Of a stretch of 64,000 bases of DNA, positions 24,874 to 33,499 are shown piece by piece (the stretch's first letter is position 1; every line of letters begins with the position of its first letter). The stretch is from NCBI RefSeq assembly GCF_000758305.1, contig NZ_CP009458.1, forward strand, positions 3,968,001 to 4,032,000, written 5' to 3'. The stretch is from Cedecea neteri (GTDB lineage: Bacteria; Pseudomonadota; Gammaproteobacteria; Enterobacterales; Enterobacteriaceae). The notes under the pieces are model-generated. The model saw only the letters and a program-made list of their open reading frames with translations, was not told the DNA's origin and ran no database searches. The position numbers and the translations under genes were made by a program.

Positions 24874-25833
24874 ATGAAACTCTGGCTTTCGGGTATGGCG
24901 TTGCTGCTGGCATCCACTACCGTCTGGGCAGGGAACTACCGCATTGTTCAGTCGCCGTCCCAAAAGCTGGACGTGTGGATAGACAACATCAAAAGCAATG
25001 CCCCTCAAAGCTGGTGCGGAAGCGATCTGCCGGTTCGTATTGTGGCAAACGGGGATAAAAACCCCCTTATTCTGAAAACGTTCATGCCTCGCCTCGGCGC
25101 ACTTCTGGAAAACCAGTGCAGCGAGATTGATCGCGTTAACTGGCAATTGGAAGATCCCGAGGGCGCATCCCTTGCCCGCGGTTCCGCCACCAAGGCCAGC
25201 GACTGGGAAGTCACTATTGAATCCCCACTCTCTTCGGTCGCTAACCGCAACGAACGTCCGGAAGATCTTTCCACGCCTCTCGACCGCACGCCGTGGCTGG
25301 AGTTTACCCTGCAGGATGGTTGCCACTTGCGCACATTCTGGCAGGGCGACGCCGCCAGCAGTTCCCTGTTTATTCCGGGTAAAGAGAATGGCAAATGTGA
25401 AAAAGGTGGCTGGCTGAACGGCACCAGCGAAGTGGTTCAGCGCGGCACTGGCGGCGAAAAGCGCATTATGATGACGTTTGTCCACGGTTTCCCGGTCAGC
25501 GGATTGAATCCCTCAGCGGATGCCGACAGTCTGCTTATCACCAGCGTGAACAATGAGCGCATGGTGGTTAGCAATGAACAGGCACCACAAAGCTGGCTAA
25601 TTTTGCCCTACCATCCTGAGATCAACGGCTGGAAAGCCAGCGGCACCGTTGCCGTAGAGGTATCTCGCGACATGGCGCTGGATGAACAACGCCTCCAGAC
25701 GCGGCTCAACGAGGTGCGCAAGCTCTGGTCCGCCTGGCTGACGCCAGGTACGTCCATCACGCTGCTGCTGGTTGAATCCCTGCACCCGCAGCTGCGCGAC
25801 CCGGCCGCCGGCGCCTGGCGCGCCCAAAAATAA
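24874..25833 (+). CDS. Secreted protein of unknown function
   Basis: A 319-residue protein with a clear Sec signal peptide (MKLWLSGMALLLASTTVWA) and no lipobox, so probably periplasmic. Four or five cysteines (WCGSDL, NQCSEID, DGCHLRTF, GKCEKGG) could form disulfides. It contains IMMTFVHGFPVSGLNP and a C-terminal helical region. No family was recognised. AAGGA precedes the ATG. It lies 121 bp after the lipoprotein gene and 38 bp before the kinase-like gene, suggesting co-transcription with possible internal promoter activity. Confidence 0.7.
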   Translation: MKLWLSGMALLLASTTVWAGNYRIVQSPSQKLDVWIDNIKSNAPQSWCGSDLPVRIVANGDKNPLILKTFMPRLGALLENQCSEIDRVNWQLEDPEGASLARGSATKASDWEVTIESPLSSVANRNERPEDLSTPLDRTPWLEFTLQDGCHLRTFWQGDAASSSLFIPGKENGKCEKGGWLNGTSEVVQRGTGGEKRIMMTFVHGFPVSGLNPSADADSLLITSVNNERMVVSNEQAPQSWLILPYHPEINGWKASGTVAVEVSRDMALDEQRLQTRLNEVRKLWSAWLTPGTSITLLLVESLHPQLRDPAAGAWRAQK

Positions 25834-25871
25834 ACAGGCCGCAAATTGCATGATTACGCGCAGAGAACATT

Positions 25872-27254
25872 ATGCTAGATAACGATTTTATCCCAAAAGT
25901 CCCGAACGCTCTGCCGCCTGGCTACCGCTTCGATGAGTTTGAAATTCAGGAAGCCATCGACGCCAGCATGACCAGTATTCTTTATCGGGCGTGGGATCAC
26001 CAGCTAGAACGCCTGGTGGCTATCCGTGAATACATGCCTAAAGCTTACGTGATGCGCAATGACATGATGGAGCTGGTGCTGCACAGCGAACGCGATCACC
26101 TGGTCTATACCACCGGCCTGAACAGCTTTATGCAAGAAGCGCGTCAGTTGGCGCACTTTAACCATCCCAATCTGCCTCAGGTGCTGCGCATCTGGAGCGA
26201 TAACAATACGGCTTACGTCGTCACCCTGTTTTATAGCGGTATTACGCTCGATGAACTGCAAAAGCAGCAGCCGTCGCTGATTGATGAAGCGTGGCTCCGC
26301 CGGATGCTGCCAATGCTTTGCGGCGCGCTGGCAACGCTGCATGCGGCCGAGCATCTGCACCGCAACCTGTCGCTGAAAAGCATTCAAATTCAGGATAATG
26401 GGCTGCCTATCCTGCTCAACACTGGTGCGCCACGCCGGGGGCAAGGCTCACTGGATGAAGGTAACACCCTGCTCCATCCCGGTTTTGCCCCGCTGGAGCA
26501 GTACACTGGAGACCTGGCCAGCCAGCTAGGGCCATGGACCGATATCTACGCCGTCGGTGCCGTGCTGTATACGCTTATTACCGGCAGTGCACCGCCTGCC
26601 AGCGTCGCTCGCAGTATTCAGGACAGCTGCGTCAGGCTCGCGGAAAGCCAACCCGAAGGCTATTCCCTCAATTTACTGCAGGCGGTTGATAAAGCGCTGT
26701 CGCTGAAGCCGGAAGATCGCCCTCAGTCCATTGACGCTTTTGCGGCCCTGCTGAATATCCAGCCAGACGACGTACGTGAACTGGTGAGCAGTAAAAAAAC
26801 GGGTACCGCGCTGGTGCCGGTAGAAGATCCCGACAGCACCGTGGCTCTTCCGCGTTGGAAACGCTATCAAGCAGCCCTGCAAATCGGCGCAGCTGCCGTC
26901 GCGGGCCTGATTGTCGGTGCACTACTTTTTGGCCGGGGAAGCCCTGCTGTAAGTTCGCCGGAACCTGCCCCTGCGTCACTGGCGGTGAATCAAAGCCCGG
27001 CACAGGTCAGTGCGGCCCCTGCAGCCGCCGCGGCTGAAAGTACGCTTGCCAGAGTCTATATCCGAATGAACGACGGTGAGCAGCTTTCGGTGAACGGTAA
27101 AGTGCAAAAGCTGACGCCCGCTGCCAACGGTTTTGCATCACTTCAGCTCCCGGCCGGCAAATACTTGTTGGCGCTGAGCGGAGGCGAAATACCCCGCAAG
27201 CAAACCATTGTGGTAGCGAATTCCGGTACCTGGCTGGTGAACCCACAGGGGTGA
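25872..27254 (+). CDS. Membrane-anchored pseudokinase
   Basis: A 460-residue protein with a bacterial Ser/Thr kinase-like fold (about residues 18-290), one membrane segment (about 336-355) and an outer domain with a PEGA-like beta pattern. The scaffold is clear: VAIREYMP, HLHRN, GFAPLEQYTG and GPWTDIYAVGAVLYTLITG. Each catalytic element is lost: the glycine loop is AIDASMTS, the VAIK lysine is Arg52, the HRD aspartate is Asn165, and DFG is replaced by NTG at 183-185. It should not phosphorylate substrates normally and may act as a sensor or scaffold spanning the inner membrane. No Pro/Ala linker phosphatase partner is seen nearby. Confidence 0.82.
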   Translation: MLDNDFIPKVPNALPPGYRFDEFEIQEAIDASMTSILYRAWDHQLERLVAIREYMPKAYVMRNDMMELVLHSERDHLVYTTGLNSFMQEARQLAHFNHPNLPQVLRIWSDNNTAYVVTLFYSGITLDELQKQQPSLIDEAWLRRMLPMLCGALATLHAAEHLHRNLSLKSIQIQDNGLPILLNTGAPRRGQGSLDEGNTLLHPGFAPLEQYTGDLASQLGPWTDIYAVGAVLYTLITGSAPPASVARSIQDSCVRLAESQPEGYSLNLLQAVDKALSLKPEDRPQSIDAFAALLNIQPDDVRELVSSKKTGTALVPVEDPDSTVALPRWKRYQAALQIGAAAVAGLIVGALLFGRGSPAVSSPEPAPASLAVNQSPAQVSAAPAAAAAESTLARVYIRMNDGEQLSVNGKVQKLTPAANGFASLQLPAGKYLLALSGGEIPRKQTIVVANSGTWLVNPQG

Positions 27255-27318
27255 TTACAGAGGCAAAACATCAGGGTATAGTGCTGGCTGAAATATTTTG
27301 ACATCAACAAAGGAAGCG

Positions 27319-28479
27319 ATGATGACATCTGCCGTAGCCAGCTATACCAACCGGGCCATACAAAAATTACAGAAACTGGGCATCATGCCCGCGCCAGAAG
27401 CCGAAACACCGGTGCTGGTGCTGCTGGACGCGATTGCGGACCTGGATACCGATCGCGTTACCGCCATCGGCAGAACGTTGCAGCAGCAAAGCGCATTTAA
27501 TGCCGTCGTGCGCGACAATATTTCAAGCATGGATGTTGCCAACCGCCAGACAAAAATCGTCGCCGCTTTCGACTCTATCCGCCAGGATGCAACCCAAATG
27601 GTGGGCTGGCTTGACGACGGAAAACTTGACCTGATGGAGCGCATTAAATCCGGCTGGATGACCCTCCGTCGTGGCTCTATTCCGGATCGATTCAACGCTA
27701 TCAAAAAGACCTGGCTCGAGGTGGCGAAAGCCTCCGATGACCAAATCTCCCGCGAGAAAGTTATTCTCGACGCCTATCAGGATTTCCGTTTTGGCCTGAA
27801 AGAAGCTCATGTGGATGCCATGGCGCTTATGACCATGACAGAGCAACGTGTAGAACAATGCCGTCAGACGCTGCTGAGCGCTCAGACCGCCGCTGACAGT
27901 AACGATACCGCTGACGGTGCAGAACGCTCACGCCGCGAATTGGTCCGGGATGAAGCCCTCCGCGCGATGCAAAAAGAAGATGAGCGCTATCAAATCGTCA
28001 AGGACCTTACCGACAACCTGCTTATCGCCTACAACGCGGCGGAAGCGGTATTTGCCCGACTGCAGCAAACTAACGCCATTAAAGAGCGCGTTTACCGCCA
28101 GGGCGTGACCTTTTTTGCCACGAACGAAATCGTCTTTACCGCGCTTTCCGCTTCAATGACCTCGCTGCAAGGCCTGGACGAAAGTACCAAAACGCTGGAA
28201 GCAATGAAGGCTGGCATCAACGACGGGCTTAACACTATTGCCTCCAACGGCACCAAACAGCTGGAAGCTGGACTTCGGGCTGGTTACGGATCAACCATCA
28301 AAGCAGAATCAGTGCGTTCTCTGGTGAACGCCATCGTCAGTTTCCAGGAATCCAGCTACAAAATGATTGAGGAACTGCGCGGCGAAGCCACGAAAAATGC
28401 TGAAGAGCTGGCGGCGGTGGTGGAAGACGGGAAGCGCCGCTTCACCAGCATTGTCAATAAAGCAGAACTGACGCGCTGA
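27319..28479 (+). CDS. Helical protein of unknown function
   Basis: About 387 residues, mostly predicted alpha-helix, rich in Asp/Glu/Ala/Gln without signal or membrane segments, hence cytoplasmic. It has faint resemblance to TelA-like helical proteins, which I cannot confirm. AAGGA precedes two adjacent ATGs (27319, 27322); a TTG at 27298 could extend it but lacks a ribosome site. It follows the pseudokinase gene by 64 bp and precedes a coiled-coil gene. The pairing of long helical cytoplasmic proteins with a membrane pseudokinase suggests a complex. Confidence 0.7.
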   Translation: MMTSAVASYTNRAIQKLQKLGIMPAPEAETPVLVLLDAIADLDTDRVTAIGRTLQQQSAFNAVVRDNISSMDVANRQTKIVAAFDSIRQDATQMVGWLDDGKLDLMERIKSGWMTLRRGSIPDRFNAIKKTWLEVAKASDDQISREKVILDAYQDFRFGLKEAHVDAMALMTMTEQRVEQCRQTLLSAQTAADSNDTADGAERSRRELVRDEALRAMQKEDERYQIVKDLTDNLLIAYNAAEAVFARLQQTNAIKERVYRQGVTFFATNEIVFTALSASMTSLQGLDESTKTLEAMKAGINDGLNTIASNGTKQLEAGLRAGYGSTIKAESVRSLVNAIVSFQESSYKMIEELRGEATKNAEELAAVVEDGKRRFTSIVNKAELTR

Positions 28480-28533
28480 TCCCGGCGTTTCAACGCCCCT
28501 ATTCCGACGTGATTCACGGAGAACCTGAGTTAA

Positions 28534-29928
28534 ATGGAAGCCTATAAACTGGCACGAACGCTGGCACAAAATACCGCCAGCCAGCGTTTACAGCTCTCAT
28601 CTGTCGAAGCCTCTGTGGCCGATCTGCGCGGCCAGCAGCTCTCGTTGCAGCAGCAGATCGCCTCTCTTTACCAAAAAATGGCGACGTTGCTACTGCAGGA
28701 ATCCTCATCCGTGGATGTGGACGAGCAGAACATTCAAGTCTTGCTGCAGCAGCTAAACAAGGAAATTGACCTCACTCGCCAGCAGCTCACGGCCGAAGAA
28801 CAACGTTTCCAGCAGCATCAACGGGCTCTGGTAACCCTGGATGAACAAGTCGACCAGCAAGAAGCCGAGCGAGAAAAGCAGCTGGCCGCAGATCCGCTAG
28901 CTGAGCAGGCTCGAACAGAGAAAGAGAGCTTCACCGCAGAATTAGAGAAACAAACCGCACTTCACGCCGAACTTGACGTTGAGGTCGCGCAGAAAACGGC
29001 GGTTTACGACCAACAGAAATTGTTTAGTTATTTGCTGAGCAAAGGCTACGGCACCGAGAAATATCGCGCCTGGCGCCTTCGGCGTAACCTCGACAGCTGG
29101 ATTGCCGGACTCTGCCGCTTTAACGAAAACGTTGCTAATTACCATATGCTTTTTGCGCTACAGACTGCCTCCGAAACCAAACTGCAAACGCTGCGCCAGT
29201 TGGCGGCTGCGCGGGACGAGCACTTCAAAGGTTTTGTTAGCCGCGTAGAAAAAAATGTAGGACTGCCCGAGTTGTATCAGCGGCTTGAAGCCCTGGAAGC
29301 CAATCTGACAGTCAGCCAACAAAAGGTTAGCCAGCTGCAGTTGAAAATACAGGAATATGCCAACGGAGAAGGTGAGAGTTTTCAGCGTATTATGCGCAGA
29401 CTGTCGGAGCAGATGTCGCGTCTGCCCCAGCAGAAGCTCAGCGAACTGGTGGCGCGCACTGCCTCGCCGGATGACGATATTATGCTGGAAAGAATACGCA
29501 CCCTCATTCCTCAGGAAACAAGCCTCGTTGGCCGTATTGCCGCCGCGCAAACCGACCAGGAGAGTGCAAGGAACGATCTTGGCCGGGCTGAATCCCTGGA
29601 GAGCGCTTTCCATCAGCATGGCTTTAACGATCCCGACCTGGAGTTTAAATGGGGCCTGCTTGATAGCGAGGAAAAACAGATCAAGCGCTATATGGACGGC
29701 GAACAAAGCCTGAAAGATATCATGGCTAAAATCTCTGCGGCCTCTCGTAAGCGGCCGAAGCCCGCAGTCACCAGCAGCTATAGCAGCGCCCGACGCCCCG
29801 CTTCCAGCTCGATGTGGACATCCAGTTCATCCTCCGGTAGAGGCTCCAGCACAAGTTCGTCCGGCAGGGGTTTTAGCTCTTCTTCTTCAACCGGTGGCGG
29901 CAGTTACCGGACCACGGACAGTTTCTGA
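28534..29928 (+). CDS. Coiled-coil protein with Ser/Gly-rich tail
   Basis: A 464-residue protein. Residues about 1-160 and 225-330 are long Gln/Glu/Leu-rich coiled coils, with a conserved-looking core between them (KLFSYLLSKGYGTEKYRAW). The last 50 residues are almost only Ser, Gly, Arg and Thr, a disordered tail. No signal peptide or membrane helix. Its stop overlaps the next start by one base (TGATG), so translation is coupled to the membrane protein that follows. Family not recognised. Confidence 0.7.
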   Translation: MEAYKLARTLAQNTASQRLQLSSVEASVADLRGQQLSLQQQIASLYQKMATLLLQESSSVDVDEQNIQVLLQQLNKEIDLTRQQLTAEEQRFQQHQRALVTLDEQVDQQEAEREKQLAADPLAEQARTEKESFTAELEKQTALHAELDVEVAQKTAVYDQQKLFSYLLSKGYGTEKYRAWRLRRNLDSWIAGLCRFNENVANYHMLFALQTASETKLQTLRQLAAARDEHFKGFVSRVEKNVGLPELYQRLEALEANLTVSQQKVSQLQLKIQEYANGEGESFQRIMRRLSEQMSRLPQQKLSELVARTASPDDDIMLERIRTLIPQETSLVGRIAAAQTDQESARNDLGRAESLESAFHQHGFNDPDLEFKWGLLDSEEKQIKRYMDGEQSLKDIMAKISAASRKRPKPAVTSSYSSARRPASSSMWTSSSSSGRGSSTSSSGRGFSSSSSTGGGSYRTTDSF

Positions 29929-31328
29929 TGGATAAGATAAAACTCAGCGATCAGCTTGGGGCGATGGCTATCATCGACACACTGCATGCCCAGCAAATTG
30001 CCGTTGACGAGCATTTAGACCTGCCGTTGTTAAGGCAGAAAATCAGCCAACGCATACGCGACTACTACCAGAAATCGGGCACTGTTGTGAATGACGAGCT
30101 GATTGAAGAAGGTGTGAAAAACTGGTTCACACACCGTCTGAGCTATCAGTCACCGTCGCTAACCCTCAGCCAGCGGCTGGGCGCAAACCTGTACCTGACC
30201 AGCCCGAAGTGGTTAAAAGGACTGGCCGTGCTGGTGTTGTGCGGCGCCCTGTTTACCGGCTATCGTCTTTATGACACCCATAAGCAGCAGGTAGCGTTGA
30301 GCGACAATATTGCGCTGCAGATAAAGAGAAGCCAGGACCTGACGGGGATTGCCCACTACATAAAGGGGACGCTGGATGTTGCCAATAAGGCGGCACTTGT
30401 CTGGGCCACGAAACCGTTAGCCGAGGTTGAGGATAAGGTCAACGGCATGTTGGAGCAGTTTTCGCATCAGCAGCCACAAAACTTGGTGATGGCGGGTTCC
30501 CGTACTGAGCGCGAGGAACAGCTCCAAGCGCTGACAGCGCTGAACGACAAACAAAGAGATCGCCTGGAATATACCAATAATCTCATCGTCGACGTACCTC
30601 GTCTGCTGCAGGCTGACGGCGCGCTGCAGGAGATTACCGCTGATCCACAGTTCGCGACATTCCTCAGCCAGTCCTCTGACGTTTCAGCCAAATTCGAGGC
30701 GGCGAAACAGGCGATCTTGCAGAATAGCCCGACGGTGGAGGCCGCTGTGGCAACGGTCAGCACCGCCGTTGAGCAGCAAAAAACTCGCATTGAGCGAATG
30801 AAAATTTTTGCGGAAAAGAAGAATAAGCTTCTCGGACTCCCCCTTTCCAGCGGTGACAGGAAAACACTCAGCGATTTTGTCGCCGGGCTGGAGCGTAGCG
30901 TAGCCGAACGCGGCTATACAGAGATTATTCCACCGCCGGAATGGATAGAGTCTATCAACCGCCTGGATGAAATGTATGCCTATGTGGTGGAACCTCTGAC
31001 GTTCATCGTTGTGGATCGCATCGGTGAAAAATCGGGTGTGGAGAGAACTTACGATGAATCAGGCGGCCGCAGTTGGTACCTGATAACAGAAGCGATAAAC
31101 AGCCGCGGCGTGCCGCAGGCGGTGTGGGTCAAAGACAGTGAAACCGGGCGGGAACGCAAGACAACCACCTTCGGAATTCGAATCTCCCAGGCCGAGTTTG
31201 AAAAGCTCAAAAAAGACAAGCAGGAAGATGGGCATATCGATAACTACATCGTCGGTAATAAGCCAGCCAATCAACTTACCGTTCGTTATCAGCGCCCGGT
31301 CATGAGCGGGCGGATTCTGAGCTGGTAA
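29928..31328 (+). CDS. Membrane protein, possibly DUF6384-like, last gene of the operon
   Basis: A 466-residue protein with a cytoplasmic N-terminal domain (about 1-93), one membrane helix (about 96-114), a long helical middle (120-320) and a C-terminal beta-rich domain with SWYLITEAINSRGVPQAVWVKDSE. The topology places the large C-terminal part outside the cytoplasm. It begins at ATG 29928, overlapping the previous stop. The resemblance to DUF6384 is a recollection, not a search result. It completes the six-gene set and is followed by a terminator. Confidence 0.7.
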   Translation: MDKIKLSDQLGAMAIIDTLHAQQIAVDEHLDLPLLRQKISQRIRDYYQKSGTVVNDELIEEGVKNWFTHRLSYQSPSLTLSQRLGANLYLTSPKWLKGLAVLVLCGALFTGYRLYDTHKQQVALSDNIALQIKRSQDLTGIAHYIKGTLDVANKAALVWATKPLAEVEDKVNGMLEQFSHQQPQNLVMAGSRTEREEQLQALTALNDKQRDRLEYTNNLIVDVPRLLQADGALQEITADPQFATFLSQSSDVSAKFEAAKQAILQNSPTVEAAVATVSTAVEQQKTRIERMKIFAEKKNKLLGLPLSSGDRKTLSDFVAGLERSVAERGYTEIIPPPEWIESINRLDEMYAYVVEPLTFIVVDRIGEKSGVERTYDESGGRSWYLITEAINSRGVPQAVWVKDSETGRERKTTTFGIRISQAEFEKLKKDKQEDGHIDNYIVGNKPANQLTVRYQRPVMSGRILSW

Positions 31329-31381
31329 TGATGAAACCTGAGCCAGCATTTTTTTAGGCAGTGAATGTTACACGATACTTC

Positions 31382-31405
31382 AGCCCCGCTCTGCGGGGCT
31401 TTTTT
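31382..31405 (+). terminator. Terminator of the six-gene operon
   Basis: Stem AGCCCCGC / GCGGGGCT with a TCT loop followed by five T. Confidence 0.9.
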
Positions 31406-31530
31406 ATGGGGTAAATAATCCGGTTTTTCTCTTTTTATCTTCAACGGTGCTCGAAATTCAGAAAATTCAACTAAGGTTTTCAGGGAGTTGATCGCAACGT
31501 AGTGCGTTGCGTCCCATCGATGGAGAAGAA

Positions 31531-33291
31531 ATGATGATAAAAACCGTTTTGCGCCGGCCTTATGCGCTTTGCTTTGCGGCCCAGATGGCCGCTGCCGGTG
31601 CCGTATTTGGCCTCACGCCGCTTGCTTCATTTGCAGCCCAGGAAACAGAAACCCCACGTCCACCCGAGCCTCAATCGCCTGATGAGCTTTTTGGGCCTTT
31701 GTTTATTGATGTTCAAACGGCGAAGCTGTTCCCCGACCAGAAAACCTTTGCGGATGCCGTGCCCAAAGGCGACCCGCTGATGATCCTTGCGGACTACCGT
31801 ATGCAGCGTCGACTCTCCGGGTTCGACTTACGCCATTTTGTTGATGTGAATTTTATCCTGCCGAAGGAAGACAAAAAGCCTGTGCCGCCGGAAGGAGAAA
31901 GCCTGCGGGAGCATATCAATGGGCTCTGGCCAGAATTGACTCGTACCGCGAACAGCGACAACAAATGGGACCCGCTTCTCCCGCTGCCAAAACCCTATGT
32001 TGTGCCCGGCGGGCGCTTCCACGAGCTTTACTATTGGAACAGTTACTTCACCCTGCTGGGACTGGCGGAAAGTGGGCGCTGGGATGACGTGCAAAATATG
32101 GTGGACAACTTTGCGCACGAAATCGATACCTGGGGTTACATCCCCAACGGGAACCGCAGCTACTATCTGGGCCGTTCGCAACCACCGTTCTTCGCTATGA
32201 TGGTGGAACTGCTGGCGCAGAATAAAGGCGATAGCGTTTACACAACTTATTTCCCGCAGTTGAAGCAGGAGTACAGCTGGTGGATGGAAGGCAGCGACGC
32301 CCTCAAACCGGGTGAAGCCCATGCCCGCGTGGTGAAACTCAAGAATGGTGCCCTGCTCAACCGTTACTGGGATGAGAAAGACACGCCGCGAACCGAGTCT
32401 TACCTCGACGACGTCACCACTGCAAAAAATACGCCGTCGCGTGCGGCCACGGATATTTATCGCGATCTGCGGGCCGCCGCCGCTTCCGGCTGGGACTTCA
32501 GCTCCCGCTGGATGGATAATCCAGCCCAGCTGGGCACCATCCGTACCACAAGCATTGTGCCTGTGGACCTAAATGCGCTGCTCTATCAGCTTGAAAAAAC
32601 TCTGGCGCACGCCAGCGAGCTGGCAAAAGATAGCGCCGCAGCACAGCGCTATAAGCAGGCAGCGATTGATCGCCAAAAAGCGATTGAGCAAAACCTGTGG
32701 AACGCCAAAGAAGGCTGGTACGCGGATTACGATCTGAAAAGCAACGCGGTTCGAAACCAGCTAACCGCCGCCGCCCTGTTCCCGCTCTATGTTCATGCCG
32801 CTTCGCAAGACAGAGCGGATAAGATGGCGAAAGCCACCCGCCAGCATCTGCTCAGCGCGGGTGGACTTGCCACCACTAGCGTAAAAACGACTCAGCAATG
32901 GGATGCTCCAAACGGTTGGGCGCCGCTGCAATGGGTCGCCACCGAAGGTCTGCAAAATTACGGGCATAACGACCTCGCGCTGGAAGTCAGTTTCCGCTTC
33001 CTGAGCACGGTGCAGAATCTCTACAACAAAGAGCAAAAGCTGGTTGAAAAATACGATGTGACCACCGGTGGCACGGGCGGTGGCGGCGGTGAATATCCGC
33101 TACAGGATGGCTTCGGCTGGACCAACGGCGTCACGCTGAAAATGCTGGATATGCTTTGCCCGAAAGGCAAATCCTGCGACAACGCGCCGGATAAACTGCC
33201 TTCAGCCACGCCAGGCCCGGCGACGGAAACGGCCAAACCTGCCGCAGATAAAACGGAGAGCTCACCTGCCTCGAGCAAGCCAGCGCCGTAA
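31531..33291 (+). CDS. treA: Periplasmic trehalase TreA
   Basis: About 586 residues, GH37 trehalase that splits trehalose to two glucose in the periplasm, allowing use of trehalose under high osmolarity. There is a signal peptide with a long n-region, ending near ASFA. Family signature 1 reads PGGRFHELYYWNSYF (Asp of the usual WDSYF is Asn here); signature 2 is QQWDAPNGWAP. The catalytic acid in GWDFSSRW and base in GGGGEYPLQDGFGW are both present. The frame extends to a TTG at 31507, but GGAG at 31522-31525 favours ATG 31531 or 31534. The C-terminus is a disordered Pro/Ala/Lys tail as in other enterics. Confidence 0.94.
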   Translation: MMIKTVLRRPYALCFAAQMAAAGAVFGLTPLASFAAQETETPRPPEPQSPDELFGPLFIDVQTAKLFPDQKTFADAVPKGDPLMILADYRMQRRLSGFDLRHFVDVNFILPKEDKKPVPPEGESLREHINGLWPELTRTANSDNKWDPLLPLPKPYVVPGGRFHELYYWNSYFTLLGLAESGRWDDVQNMVDNFAHEIDTWGYIPNGNRSYYLGRSQPPFFAMMVELLAQNKGDSVYTTYFPQLKQEYSWWMEGSDALKPGEAHARVVKLKNGALLNRYWDEKDTPRTESYLDDVTTAKNTPSRAATDIYRDLRAAAASGWDFSSRWMDNPAQLGTIRTTSIVPVDLNALLYQLEKTLAHASELAKDSAAAQRYKQAAIDRQKAIEQNLWNAKEGWYADYDLKSNAVRNQLTAAALFPLYVHAASQDRADKMAKATRQHLLSAGGLATTSVKTTQQWDAPNGWAPLQWVATEGLQNYGHNDLALEVSFRFLSTVQNLYNKEQKLVEKYDVTTGGTGGGGGEYPLQDGFGWTNGVTLKMLDMLCPKGKSCDNAPDKLPSATPGPATETAKPAADKTESSPASSKPAP

Positions 33292-33346
33292 CCTCCCCGC
33301 ACTGACCACGGCATTATTGCCGCTTAATCATCTCATTTAAAACAAC

Positions 33347-33383
33347 AAGCCCATGAAATCATCCGTTATTTCATGGGCTTTCA
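33347..33383 (+). terminator. Terminator after treA
   Basis: Perfect 13-bp stem AAGCCCATGAAAT / ATTTCATGGGCTT with an 8-nt loop followed by T and a short mixed run. Confidence 0.78.
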
Positions 33384-33419
33384 TGCATTAAAAAAATCAC
33401 ATACCTTGCACTTACAAAC

Positions 33420-33438
33420 AATAACGATAACAATTCGC
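33420..33438. promoter_or_regulatory. Fur box before the TonB-dependent receptor
   Basis: AATAACGATAACAATTCGC matches about 12 of 19 positions of the classic GATAATGATAATCATTATC, 62-80 bp before the receptor start. Iron repression is expected for a siderophore receptor. Confidence 0.5.
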
Positions 33439-33499
33439 ATTCGAAATCGCATTTAAACCGCGTTTTCCCGTCGCATGCCGGCGGAGGATTTCCATCAGG

